Shown: positions 1-6,529 of the stretch, in pieces
Layout: every line of letters starts with the position of its first letter
How positions within the stretch are numbered: the first letter of the stretch is position 1
Source of the DNA: an uncultured bacterium
Lineage (GTDB): Bacteria > Bacteroidota > Bacteroidia > Bacteroidales > Paludibacteraceae
Length of the DNA: 6,848 bases
Reading direction: 5' to 3'
NCBI GenBank assembly: GCA_946183755.1
Contig: CAMHCZ010000100.1
Coordinates: 1-6,848 of the forward strand
Translations under genes and position numbers: made by a program
The notes under the pieces: generated by a model
Told to the model about the DNA's origin: nothing
What the model saw: only the letters and a program-made list of their open reading frames with translations
Databases searched by the model: none

Positions 1-47
1 TATAATTTAATCTGTTGTACTCTAAAGCAATATACACATGAGCGCAT

Positions 48-95
48 AAAAAGAGCTACTTTTGCACGCTCAACATTGCAAGCCACAAAAGTAGC
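48..95 (-). terminator. Second hairpin downstream of rprY; possible terminator
   Basis: Perfect 10-bp arms GCTACTTTTG (55-64) and CAAAAGTAGC (86-95) enclose 21 bases. On the minus strand the stem is followed by TCTTTTTA, so it fits a terminator for the rprXY transcript, although the loop is long. Both arms also read TACTTTTG, a match to the Bacteroidetes -7 element, so a promoter role is an alternative. Confidence 0.5.
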
Positions 96-114
96 ACAAA
101 AAATCAAAGCACAA
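86..114 (-). promoter_or_regulatory. Possible leftward Bacteroidetes-type promoter
   Basis: On the minus strand, TACTTTTG (93 to 86) matches the -7 consensus TAnnTTTG, and a TTG at 114-112 lies 18 nt upstream, close to the usual 19-21 nt spacing for the -33 element. It would direct transcription leftward out of the window. No gene start is visible before base 1, and the same bases fit the hairpin described for this region. Confidence 0.25.
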
Positions 115-118
115 TCTC

Positions 119-142
119 AATTAAAGATTTTTTTCTTTAATT
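119..142 (-). terminator. AT-rich hairpin immediately after rprY
   Basis: A perfect 9-bp inverted repeat (AATTAAAGA and TCTTTAATT) with a loop of six T (plus strand) starts 1 nt beyond the rprY stop codon. The stem has a single G-C pair and no strong T-run follows it on the minus strand, so it is a weak terminator or an mRNA 3'-end structure rather than a convincing stand-alone terminator. Confidence 0.45.
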
Positions 143-143
143 A

Positions 144-848
144 TTACTCTTCGCTCTGCTCTGGGACGATAAGTTTATAACCCTTGCCATGGATGTTTAT
201 GATGCCGACCGTTGGGTCAGGGCGCAAGTGCTTACGCAGCTTGGTGATATAGACATCCATACTTCTGGCGTTGAAATAGTTATCATCGATCCAGATAGTC
301 TTGAGCGCATAGTTTCTCTCGAGGATGCTGTTCGCATTGGCAGCCAGGAGCGAGAGCAGTTCGTTTTCCTTCGTCGTGAGCTTCACGTCCTCGCCGTTCA
401 GAGAGAGCGTCTGCTTCTTGGTGTCGAAAGTGAACTGACCGAGTTTGTAAACCGTCGCGTCCTTGTTCTTCTTGCCTCTCACACGGCGCATTATCGCCTC
501 CATTCTGTAGAGGAGCTCCTCCATAGAGAATGGCTTAGACAGATAATCGTCGGCGCCAGCCTTGAATCCCTCAAGTATATCCTCCTTCATGGACTTGGCT
601 GTCAAGAAAATGATAGGCACGTCAGAATTGAGATTTCTGATGTCCTTAGCCAGTGTTATGCCGTCTTTCTTAGGCATCATGACGTCAAGCACGCAGATGT
701 CAAACTTGTCCTTAGTGAAAGCCCTAAGACCAGCCTCGCCGTCAGGCTGCAGCTCTACTCTCAGGCCCTTCGCCATTAAATACTCCTTGAGCAACACGCC
801 CAAGTTCTCATCATCCTCGCATAATAGAATTGTCGTTTGCTGTTCCAT
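144..848 (-). CDS. rprY: OmpR/PhoB-family DNA-binding response regulator, RprY-like
   Basis: This is the cytoplasmic output half of a two-component system: it is phosphorylated by its partner kinase and binds DNA as a transcription factor. The 234-aa protein has a receiver domain (about residues 5-122) with acidic pocket E11/D12/D13, phospho-acceptor D55 (in VLDVMMPKKDG), switch residue T83 and K105-P106. A winged-helix effector domain follows (about 132-230), with recognition helix around 195-208 (RSMDVYITKLRKHL) and wing motif INIHGKGYKL. Length is normal for the family and all key residues are present. The ATG at 848 lies 4 nt after the stop codon of the upstream kinase gene, so the two are almost certainly co-transcribed. 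The gene ends in two in-frame stops (TAATAA). From memory, the sequence resembles Bacteroides RprY closely, especially ILLCEDDENLG and TIWIDDNYFNARSMDVYITK. Family assignment is very secure; the name RprY is likely. Its targets cannot be read from the gene. Confidence 0.95.
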   Translation of the reverse strand: MEQQTTILLCEDDENLGVLLKEYLMAKGLRVELQPDGEAGLRAFTKDKFDICVLDVMMPKKDGITLAKDIRNLNSDVPIIFLTAKSMKEDILEGFKAGADDYLSKPFSMEELLYRMEAIMRRVRGKKNKDATVYKLGQFTFDTKKQTLSLNGEDVKLTTKENELLSLLAANANSILERNYALKTIWIDDNYFNARSMDVYITKLRKHLRPDPTVGIINIHGKGYKLIVPEQSEE

Positions 849-852
849 AGTT

Positions 853-2388
853 CTACTGTTTTAAGGTTGGTAATATTATTGTAAATTTCGATCCAACGTT
901 GTATTCGCTGTCCACTTTTATCTTTCCGCCGTGAGCCTCAACCATGGCATGAACATAAGCCAGTCCGAGCCCGAATCCCTTGACGTTGTGGACATTACCC
1001 GTAGGCACTCGGTAAAATTTCTCGAATATATGGCGCACATGCTCCTTCTTCATTCCTATTCCATTGTCACGTATGGAGATCACGATATTGTCACCGTCGT
1101 TCTTAGTTGACACATTAAGCAGCAGCACGTCGCCGTCGCCCATCTTTCTGTACTTATACGCATTCTCCATAAGGTTGAAAATGACATTCGTGAAATGCAC
1201 TCTGTCGGCAAGAATCCAATGCGACTTGGCCGAAACCCTCGACACCATCTTTCCGCCAGTTTCTTCAACCTTCAGTGTAAACGTCGCCACTGCCTCTCTC
1301 ACAACTTCGTTAGCGTCTATCTCCTCAAAATTCAATCTCCGCGTCTCCCTTCTGTACAAAGAAGTCTGCAGCACCTTGTCCACAAGCATCTTCAGGCGCT
1401 TGGCCTCGGACGTGATTATGCCGACCATCTTCTTCCTGAAGTCCGGAGACTTCGTGACCGACTCGTCACCCAGCATCTCCGTAGCGAGCATAATCGACGC
1501 CACCGGTGTCTTGAGTTCATGAGTCATGTTCGAGATGAACTCGTTCTTCATCTTTGACAGTGTCGTCTGTCTGAAGATGAGAACCAACGCCAATATGAAC
1601 ATGCTCATAAGCACCGCTATCAGTATCAAAGAGGGAAGGAACATGTCCACGGATTTACGGATGAAAGTTCCGCCAGTCAGAAACGTAACATTCAAAAAAA
1701 CATCTCCGTATTCCTTATCCTCAAAGAACAGTTTCTGTGCGCAAACATCCAAATCAGACGGGTCCTGCACATGGAAATTTATACTGTCGTTGGTCGAATT
1801 AAAACAGTGATAAATTTTGCCGGAAGCATTCACCACTTGAAAGCAAAACGGATATTTTATGTTATTCTCGCGGAACCGAGTCACCAGCATCTCGTCAAGC
1901 TCGGCGTAATTTATTCTTTGGTCAACAGGCAAAGCCGCCGACTTTCTCATCCACAGCACGATAACTCTGTCGAGCAACGTCCTTGACTTGTAAAATCTTT
2001 CCTTATATTCCTCATAAAGCTCGTCCGAAGTCGTCGCTATCGTACTCATGCCATGCATGCTGTTCAACTGCAGTTTCGGAGCCAGCAACGTCTGAGACAA
2101 GTCTATCGTATCGCCCGGAGAGATGACGACATCTATGCTCTGCATTTCAGCCACCTGTTTATCCACTGACTTCTTGATGAATTCGTCGGAAGTAACGTCA
2201 AGGAAACGCCTCACCTCAGTCTCTTCAAGGTCATGCGCGACATTAGACAGCACATGCGACACGTTCTCCTTAAAGTCCTGTTCAAAAGCGACTGACACCT
2301 GCATGAAATAATAGACCTGAATTGCAAGCAACCCTGCAAATGCAAGTGTCATTATTATCGCTATTGTCCATATTGTACGCTTCTTCAT
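853..2388 (-). CDS. rprX: Membrane sensor histidine kinase, RprX-like
   Basis: This is the inner-membrane sensor kinase paired with the adjacent response regulator. The 511-aa protein starts with MKKR and a first membrane helix (about 6-28), followed by a periplasmic sensor of about 220 residues (29-248) and a second helix (about 249-272). Part of the sensor, about 160-240, looks PAS/Cache-like (the stretch ending PFCFQVVNASGKIYH). The cytoplasmic part has a HisKA dimerisation domain with phospho-acceptor H290 in MTHELKTP. The HATPase domain has an N box (N405, E408, N409 in NLMENAYKY), G1 DNGIGM (441-446), F box FEKFYR (455-460) and G2 GFGLGLA (471-477). There is no HAMP domain. All three cysteines of the protein (C182, C195, C216) lie in the sensor region. 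Every catalytic motif is intact, so it should be active. The ligand is unknown. The RprX name rests on its RprY-like partner and domain layout. Confidence 0.93.
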   Translation of the reverse strand: MKKRTIWTIAIIMTLAFAGLLAIQVYYFMQVSVAFEQDFKENVSHVLSNVAHDLEETEVRRFLDVTSDEFIKKSVDKQVAEMQSIDVVISPGDTIDLSQTLLAPKLQLNSMHGMSTIATTSDELYEEYKERFYKSRTLLDRVIVLWMRKSAALPVDQRINYAELDEMLVTRFRENNIKYPFCFQVVNASGKIYHCFNSTNDSINFHVQDPSDLDVCAQKLFFEDKEYGDVFLNVTFLTGGTFIRKSVDMFLPSLILIAVLMSMFILALVLIFRQTTLSKMKNEFISNMTHELKTPVASIMLATEMLGDESVTKSPDFRKKMVGIITSEAKRLKMLVDKVLQTSLYRRETRRLNFEEIDANEVVREAVATFTLKVEETGGKMVSRVSAKSHWILADRVHFTNVIFNLMENAYKYRKMGDGDVLLLNVSTKNDGDNIVISIRDNGIGMKKEHVRHIFEKFYRVPTGNVHNVKGFGLGLAYVHAMVEAHGGKIKVDSEYNVGSKFTIILPTLKQ

Positions 2389-2402
2389 CTTAAATTTAAG
2401 AT
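2387..2402. promoter_or_regulatory. 16-bp perfect palindrome at the rprX start codon
   Basis: ATCTTAAATTTAAGAT is a perfect 16-bp palindrome that includes the first two bases of the rprX ATG. Its position could allow a dimeric regulator to block transcription or translation of rprXY. Function is inferred from symmetry and position only, and AT-rich palindromes can arise by chance. Confidence 0.4.
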
Positions 2403-2497
2403 TAAGTCATTCCGACGAAATTTCGCATCATTGACCGAAAGATAAGAATTTTTAACTTGATAAAACACTGAAAAACAATAAATAATCACATTTAACA

Positions 2498-2516
2498 TTT
2501 TAAGATTAACTTAAAA
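2498..2516. repeat. Inverted repeat TTTTAAG-N5-CTTAAAA upstream of rprX
   Basis: Perfect 7-bp arms (2498-2504 and 2510-2516) flank a 5-base ATTAA spacer, about 110 bp upstream of the rprX start. It shares the CTTAA/TTAAG core with the palindrome at the rprX start and with the repeats upstream of mscS. It is a candidate operator; there is no T-run suggesting a terminator. Confidence 0.35.
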
Positions 2517-2550
2517 AGGTCCACAGTTTGCATCTACAAAGAGAATTAGA

Positions 2551-2569
2551 CAATGTTAAATTAACATTG
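2551..2569. promoter_or_regulatory. 19-bp palindrome, candidate operator upstream of rprX
   Basis: CAATGTTAA and TTAACATTG (9 bp each, perfect) flank a single central A. Further TTAACATT copies occur at 2492-2499 and 2584-2591, giving four copies of the 8-mer in 100 bp. The three plus-oriented copies start at 2492, 2561 and 2584, that is 69 and 23 bp apart. The site is about 165 bp upstream of rprX and just beyond the uvrA terminator, as expected for a control region. Confidence 0.45.
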
Positions 2570-2601
2570 AATCGCCATGTAATTTAACATTATAAGGATT
2601 T

Positions 2602-2634
2602 ATAAAAATAGCCCTCCCCAGCAGGAGAGAGCTA
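2602..2634 (-). terminator. Intrinsic terminator of uvrA
   Basis: Read on the minus strand, an 11-bp stem (TAGCTCTCTCC pairing with GGGGAGGGCTA, with two G-T pairs) encloses a TGCT loop and runs into TTTTTAT. It lies about 25 nt beyond the uvrA stop codon. It should insulate rprXY, which starts about 214 nt further on, from uvrA transcription. Confidence 0.88.
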
Positions 2635-2659
2635 TGCAGCAATATCAGAGTATTTGCGA

Positions 2660-5518
2660 TTATTTTTTAGTGAAATACGGTTTAAGGAACTTAGCTGTGT
2701 AGCCTTTGCCGCTCTTCGCCAACTCCTCCGGCGTGCCTGCGAAAATCAGCTGACCGCCGCCCTTTCCTCCGTCCGGGCCCATCTCTATCAGATAGTCCGC
2801 CACCTTTATCACATCAAGGTTATGCTCTATGACTATGACCGTGTTGCCCTTATCGACCAAGCGCTGAAGAACGATGAGCAGGACTCTGATGTCCTCAAAG
2901 TGCAGTCCTGTCGTCGGCTCGTCGAGTATGTACAACGTCTTGCCCGTGTCGCGTTTAGAGAGCTCAGTAGCGAGCTTCACTCTCTGGCTCTCGCCGCCCG
3001 AAAGCGTCGTGCTGGACTGTCCGACCTTCAAGTAACCGAGACCGACGTCCTGCAGCACCTTGAGCTTCGCCACCAGCGACGGAATATTCTCAAAGAACTC
3101 GACAGCCTGATTTATAGTCATATCCAGGACATCGGCTATCGACTTGCCCTTAAACCTGACCTCGAGCGTCTCTCGGTCGTAGCGCTTGCCGTGACACTCC
3201 TCGCAAGGGATATACACATCCGGCAGGAAGTTCATCTCTATGGTCTTGTAGCCGTTGCCGCTGCAAGCCTCGCACCGTCCGCCAGCCGTGTTGAACGAGA
3301 ATCGTCCTGGCTTATAGCCGCGCAGCTTGGCTTCAGGCGTCTGCACGAAGACGTTTCTTATGTCGCTGAAGATGCCGGTGTATGTGGCTGGATTCGACCT
3401 CGGTGTTCGTCCGATAGGGCTCTGGTCCACTTGCACAACCTTGTCGATGTTCTCGATGCCTTCGAGCGAGTCGTATGGCAGCGGATCCTTGAGCGAACGG
3501 TAGAACTTTTTGCTGAGTATCGGCTGCAGAGTCTCGTTTATGAGTGTCGATTTTCCGCTGCCGCTCACGCCTGTTACACAGATGAACTTGCGCAGAGGGA
3601 AGTGCACCGTCACATTCTTCAAATTGTTGCCCCTCGCGCCCTTAAGCACAAGCTCAGTGCCGTTGCCTTCGCGCAAGACCTTAGGAATCTCTATCTCCCT
3701 TACTCCTCTCAAATAATCGGCTGTCATGGTGTTCGCCTTCATCAAGTCTTCAGGCGTTCCGGCGAATATCACATTACCGCCGTTTCGTCCTGCCTTCGGA
3801 CCCATGTCCACGACATAGTCCGCCGACATCATCATATCCTGGTCGTGCTCCACGACAACCACCGTGTTTCCTATGTCACGCAGATGCTTCAGCGACTTTA
3901 TCAACCTGTCATTGTCTCTCTGGTGCAAACCGATGCTCGGCTCGTCGAGGATATACAGCACATTGACAAGCTGCGAGCCTATCTGCGTCGCCAGCCTTAT
4001 GCGCTGGCTCTCGCCGCCCGACAACGAAGCCGAGGCTCTGTTGAGCGACAGATAGTCCAACCCGACGTCAACGAGGAACGACAGGCGGCTGCGGATTTCC
4101 TTCAATATCTCCGACGCGATGGACAACTGACGAGGCGAGAGCCTGTCCTCCACATGGTCCACCCACTCCTTCAGGTCGGAGATGTCCATTGTGGCGAGGT
4201 CCGATATGTTCTTGCCGTCTATCATGAAGTGCAAAGCCTCCTGGTTCAGTCTGGCGCCGCCGCACACAGGGCAAGTCGTCTCCCTGACGAACTGGCTCGC
4301 CCACTTCTGCTCCGTAGCCGAAGCCGAGCTGTCCTGCTGCATTCTGATGTACTTCACCACGCCCTCGTACGACGAGAAGTAGTTGGACGACGAGCCTAAC
4401 GCCGCGTTTTTTATATGGAGTTTTTCCGTCGTGCCGTTGAGTATCTCGTCCAAAGCCTCGTCCGGAATGTCCTTGATAGGCGTCTTTAATGTAAAGCCGT
4501 ACTTTTCGCCTATCGCCTCTATCTGCCAGAACACAAGACTCTTCTTCGCCTTGCCCAAAGGCAGAATGCCGCCTTCGGCAACAGAGAGACTCCTGTCCGG
4601 AATCATCAAATCGACGTCTATCTCATCCACCAGCCCCAAGCCCTTGCATCGCGGACAAGCGCCCTTAGGCGAGTTGAACGAGAAGTTGTACGGAGCCGGC
4701 TCGGAATATGAGATTCCCGTCGTAGGGCACATCAAGTGGCGGCTGTAATAATGCGTTGCGCCGGAATCTTTATCCATGAGCAGCACAACACCGTCGCCCA
4801 GTTTCATGGCAGAAGCCACCGACTCTCTAAGCCTCTTTATGTCCTCTCGTCCGTCAACAGGCATTTTATCAACCACGACCTCGATGTCGTGATTCTTGTA
4901 TCGATCCAGCTTCATGCCGTGCATTACCTCACGCAGCTCGCCATCCACTCTCACGTTCAAGTAGCCGCGCTTTATTATCTGTTCGAAAAGCTCGCGGTAA
5001 TGTCCCTTTCTGCCTCTAACAAGCGGCGCCATCACATAGACACGCTTGCCGTCGTAGTTCTTTTTTATCAGGTCGAGTATCTCGTCGTCGGTGTATTTCA
5101 CCATCTTCTCGCCCGTCACATAGGAATAAGCCACGCCAGCCCTCGCGAACAGCAGACGCAGGTAATCGTAAATCTCCGTCGTGGTGCCCACGGTGGAGCG
5201 CGGATTCTTGTTGGTGGTCTTCTGCTCTATGGATATTACGGGACTCAAGCCTGTTATCTCGTCAACGTCAGGGCGCTCAAGGTTGCCAAGGAAGTTTCGG
5301 GCGTAAGCCGAGAAGGTCTCAATATAGCGGCGCTGCCCTTCGGCGAATATCGTGTCGAAAGCCAGCGACGACTTGCCGCTGCCCGACAGTCCCGTTATGA
5401 CAGACAGTTTGCCACGCGGTATCAATACGTCTATGTCCTTGAGATTATGCACACGAGCGCCGCTTACCTCGATGCACCCGTCTTCGCCGCCGAGCTCACG
5501 GGCTGACTTCTCGCCCAT
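2660..5518 (-). CDS. uvrA: Excinuclease ABC subunit UvrA (nucleotide excision repair)
   Basis: UvrA is the DNA-damage recognition ATPase; as a dimer it scans DNA and loads UvrB. From the start used here it is 952 aa, normal for the family. It has two ABC ATPase halves. Half one: Walker A GLSGSGKS (43-50), signature LSGGESQ (499-505) and Walker B LYILDE (521-526). Half two: Walker A GVSGSGKS (650-657), signature (839-845) and Walker B (862-867). The C-terminal zinc module has C749, C752, C772 and C775. In the first zinc module, C264, C288 and C291 are present, but the usual second cysteine is T267. A CPVC motif is at 416-419. The frame is open to an ATG at 5590, but I chose the ATG at 5518: the extra 24 codons are AT-rich (26 G+C of 72 bases) and extend beyond the usual N-terminus, where the conserved SGARVHNLK soon follows. 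An ATG at 5560, directly after AAGGA, is another option. It is transcribed alone, divergent from mscS, with its own terminator. Confidence 0.96.
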   Translation of the reverse strand: MGEKSARELGGEDGCIEVSGARVHNLKDIDVLIPRGKLSVITGLSGSGKSSLAFDTIFAEGQRRYIETFSAYARNFLGNLERPDVDEITGLSPVISIEQKTTNKNPRSTVGTTTEIYDYLRLLFARAGVAYSYVTGEKMVKYTDDEILDLIKKNYDGKRVYVMAPLVRGRKGHYRELFEQIIKRGYLNVRVDGELREVMHGMKLDRYKNHDIEVVVDKMPVDGREDIKRLRESVASAMKLGDGVVLLMDKDSGATHYYSRHLMCPTTGISYSEPAPYNFSFNSPKGACPRCKGLGLVDEIDVDLMIPDRSLSVAEGGILPLGKAKKSLVFWQIEAIGEKYGFTLKTPIKDIPDEALDEILNGTTEKLHIKNAALGSSSNYFSSYEGVVKYIRMQQDSSASATEQKWASQFVRETTCPVCGGARLNQEALHFMIDGKNISDLATMDISDLKEWVDHVEDRLSPRQLSIASEILKEIRSRLSFLVDVGLDYLSLNRASASLSGGESQRIRLATQIGSQLVNVLYILDEPSIGLHQRDNDRLIKSLKHLRDIGNTVVVVEHDQDMMMSADYVVDMGPKAGRNGGNVIFAGTPEDLMKANTMTADYLRGVREIEIPKVLREGNGTELVLKGARGNNLKNVTVHFPLRKFICVTGVSGSGKSTLINETLQPILSKKFYRSLKDPLPYDSLEGIENIDKVVQVDQSPIGRTPRSNPATYTGIFSDIRNVFVQTPEAKLRGYKPGRFSFNTAGGRCEACSGNGYKTIEMNFLPDVYIPCEECHGKRYDRETLEVRFKGKSIADVLDMTINQAVEFFENIPSLVAKLKVLQDVGLGYLKVGQSSTTLSGGESQRVKLATELSKRDTGKTLYILDEPTTGLHFEDIRVLLIVLQRLVDKGNTVIVIEHNLDVIKVADYLIEMGPDGGKGGGQLIFAGTPEELAKSGKGYTAKFLKPYFTKK

Positions 5519-5589
5519 GATTCTGTACTGATTTTTTATGGAATCTCCTGACTTGTTCATTCCTTGAGATAGTGAGGATTTTAAGGTCA

Positions 5590-5597
5590 TAAAGATA
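5590..5597 (-). promoter_or_regulatory. uvrA: Possible uvrA -7 element
   Basis: On the minus strand TATCTTTA is one base short of TAnnTTTG, and a TTG lies 16 nt upstream, shorter than the usual spacing. It overlaps the ATG at 5590, so its use would require uvrA translation to begin downstream, at 5560 or 5518. Support is weak. Confidence 0.22.
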
Positions 5598-5623
5598 CAA
5601 AGAAATGACGAATCAATCCATTC

Positions 5624-5681
5624 CTTAAAAATAAAGTCTTAAATTTGAGACATCATACTTAATCCTAAAAAGTAAACTTAA
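5624..5681. repeat. Four CTTAA repeats upstream of mscS
   Basis: CTTAA begins at 5624, 5638, 5658 and 5677, the last three spaced 20 and 19 bp apart, close to two helical turns, so a protein could contact them on one DNA face. They span the predicted mscS -7 element and leader. The same core occurs in the palindromes upstream of rprX. Confidence 0.35.
5640..5647 (+). promoter_or_regulatory. mscS: Predicted mscS -7 element
   Basis: TAAATTTG matches the Bacteroidetes -7 consensus TAnnTTTG exactly and would place the transcript start roughly 30-35 nt before the mscS ATG. No TTG is visible at the expected -33 position, so the promoter is either weak or activator-dependent, or the match is chance. 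Confidence 0.4.
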
Positions 5682-5685
5682 AGCA

Positions 5686-6507
5686 ATGAACAAATTAGAC
5701 GAATTGATCCGCAACCTCATCGACTCTGGAGTTGCGTTTGGCAAGAATCTCCTTGCTGCCATCCTCATCTACTTCATCGGTAGATACATCATCAAGTTCA
5801 TAAACAAGCTCGTGAAGACTGCTCTTGAAAAGAGAGACATCGACCCAGCCATCAAGTCTTTCGTCAGCAGCCTTGTCAACATCGCACTGACAGTAATGCT
5901 GCTCATCGCAGCCATCAGCGCGCTCGGCGTCGAGACAACATCATTCGCTGCGTTAATCGCATCTGCCGGTGTCGCTATCGGTATGGCTCTCAGCGGCAAC
6001 TTGCAGAACTTCGCTGGTGGACTTATGATTCTCCTGTTCAAGCCTTACAGAGTGGGCGACTACATCGAGTCAAACGGACAGCAGGGCATCGTGAAGGAGA
6101 TACAGATCTTCCACACCATCATCCTTACCGTTGACAACAAAATGATTTTCCTGCCTAACAGCTCTACATCAAGCTCTACTCTTGTGAACTACAGCAAAGA
6201 GGAGTTCAGAAGAGTGGACCTCGTTTTCGGCGTGGAATACGGAGCAGACTTCGAGAAGGTCAGAGAGACCATCGCACGCGTCTATGGCGCTGACAGCAGA
6301 GTGCTCAACGACGCTGGACACGAGCTCTTCATCGGACTGGGCGAGTTGGCTGCCAGCAGCGTGAACATCACCGTCAGAGCATGGGTCAAGTCAGCCGACT
6401 ACTGGGGAGTGTACTTCGACATGCAGAAGAACATCTACAAGACTTTCAACGAGGAAGGCATCGGATTCCCATTCCCTCAGATCACAGTCTCACAGTTGAA
6501 GCAGTAA
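5686..6507 (+). CDS. mscS: MscS-family small-conductance mechanosensitive channel
   Basis: This is an inner-membrane channel that opens under membrane tension and releases solutes during hypo-osmotic shock; family members form heptamers. The 273-aa protein matches the compact single-unit form (E. coli MscS is 286 aa). Three membrane helices are visible at about 19-40, 59-80 and 86-118. The third has the Gly/Ala-rich pore-lining pattern (GVAIGMALSGNLQNFAGG), ending at LLFKPYRVGD. The cytoplasmic beta domain follows (about 120-170, with FLPNSS), then an alpha/beta domain ending in the conserved GIGFPFPQ (258-265). No part seems missing. The ATG at 5686 has no Shine-Dalgarno sequence, as is usual in Bacteroidota, and a -7-like element lies about 40 nt upstream. 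Arginine is encoded by AGA at 8 of 10 positions, unlike uvrA, which uses many CGC/CGA codons. The gene stands alone and ends at a strong terminator. Ion selectivity and gating threshold cannot be inferred. Confidence 0.95.
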   Translation: MNKLDELIRNLIDSGVAFGKNLLAAILIYFIGRYIIKFINKLVKTALEKRDIDPAIKSFVSSLVNIALTVMLLIAAISALGVETTSFAALIASAGVAIGMALSGNLQNFAGGLMILLFKPYRVGDYIESNGQQGIVKEIQIFHTIILTVDNKMIFLPNSSTSSSTLVNYSKEEFRRVDLVFGVEYGADFEKVRETIARVYGADSRVLNDAGHELFIGLGELAASSVNITVRAWVKSADYWGVYFDMQKNIYKTFNEEGIGFPFPQITVSQLKQ

Positions 6508-6529
6508 AAGAAATTTTCATCAACAAAGC

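Larger units (their letters stand above)
2389..2601 (-). promoter_or_regulatory. AT-rich upstream region of rprXY
   Basis: No gene is visible between rprX and the uvrA terminator. The stretch holds the palindromes listed separately, a further 10-bp palindrome CGAAATTTCG (2416-2425), and a near-match to the -7 element on the minus strand (TCTCTTTG, 2544 to 2537; one mismatch) without a recognisable -33 box. If that element is used, the leader would be about 140 nt and the 19-bp palindrome would cover the -20 to -35 area. I cannot fix the promoter with confidence. Confidence 0.35.

Noticed and set aside
189..779. Plus-strand open frame of 196 codons opposite rprY
   Set aside because: Antisense to an intact response regulator with all catalytic residues; the composition looks like a reversed coding strand.
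2416..2425. CGAAATTTCG palindrome as a separate operator
   Set aside because: Only 10 bp, not repeated elsewhere in the window, and easily expected by chance in an AT-rich spacer.
2654..4399. Long plus-strand open frame of 581 codons opposite uvrA
   Set aside because: It lies wholly antisense to a well-supported uvrA, has no recognisable domain, and is Arg/Leu/His-rich in the way typical of shadow frames opposite a biased coding strand.
4736..5506. Plus-strand open frame of 256 codons opposite the 5' half of uvrA
   Set aside because: Antisense shadow of conserved uvrA codons, with no motif and no promoter or spacer of its own.
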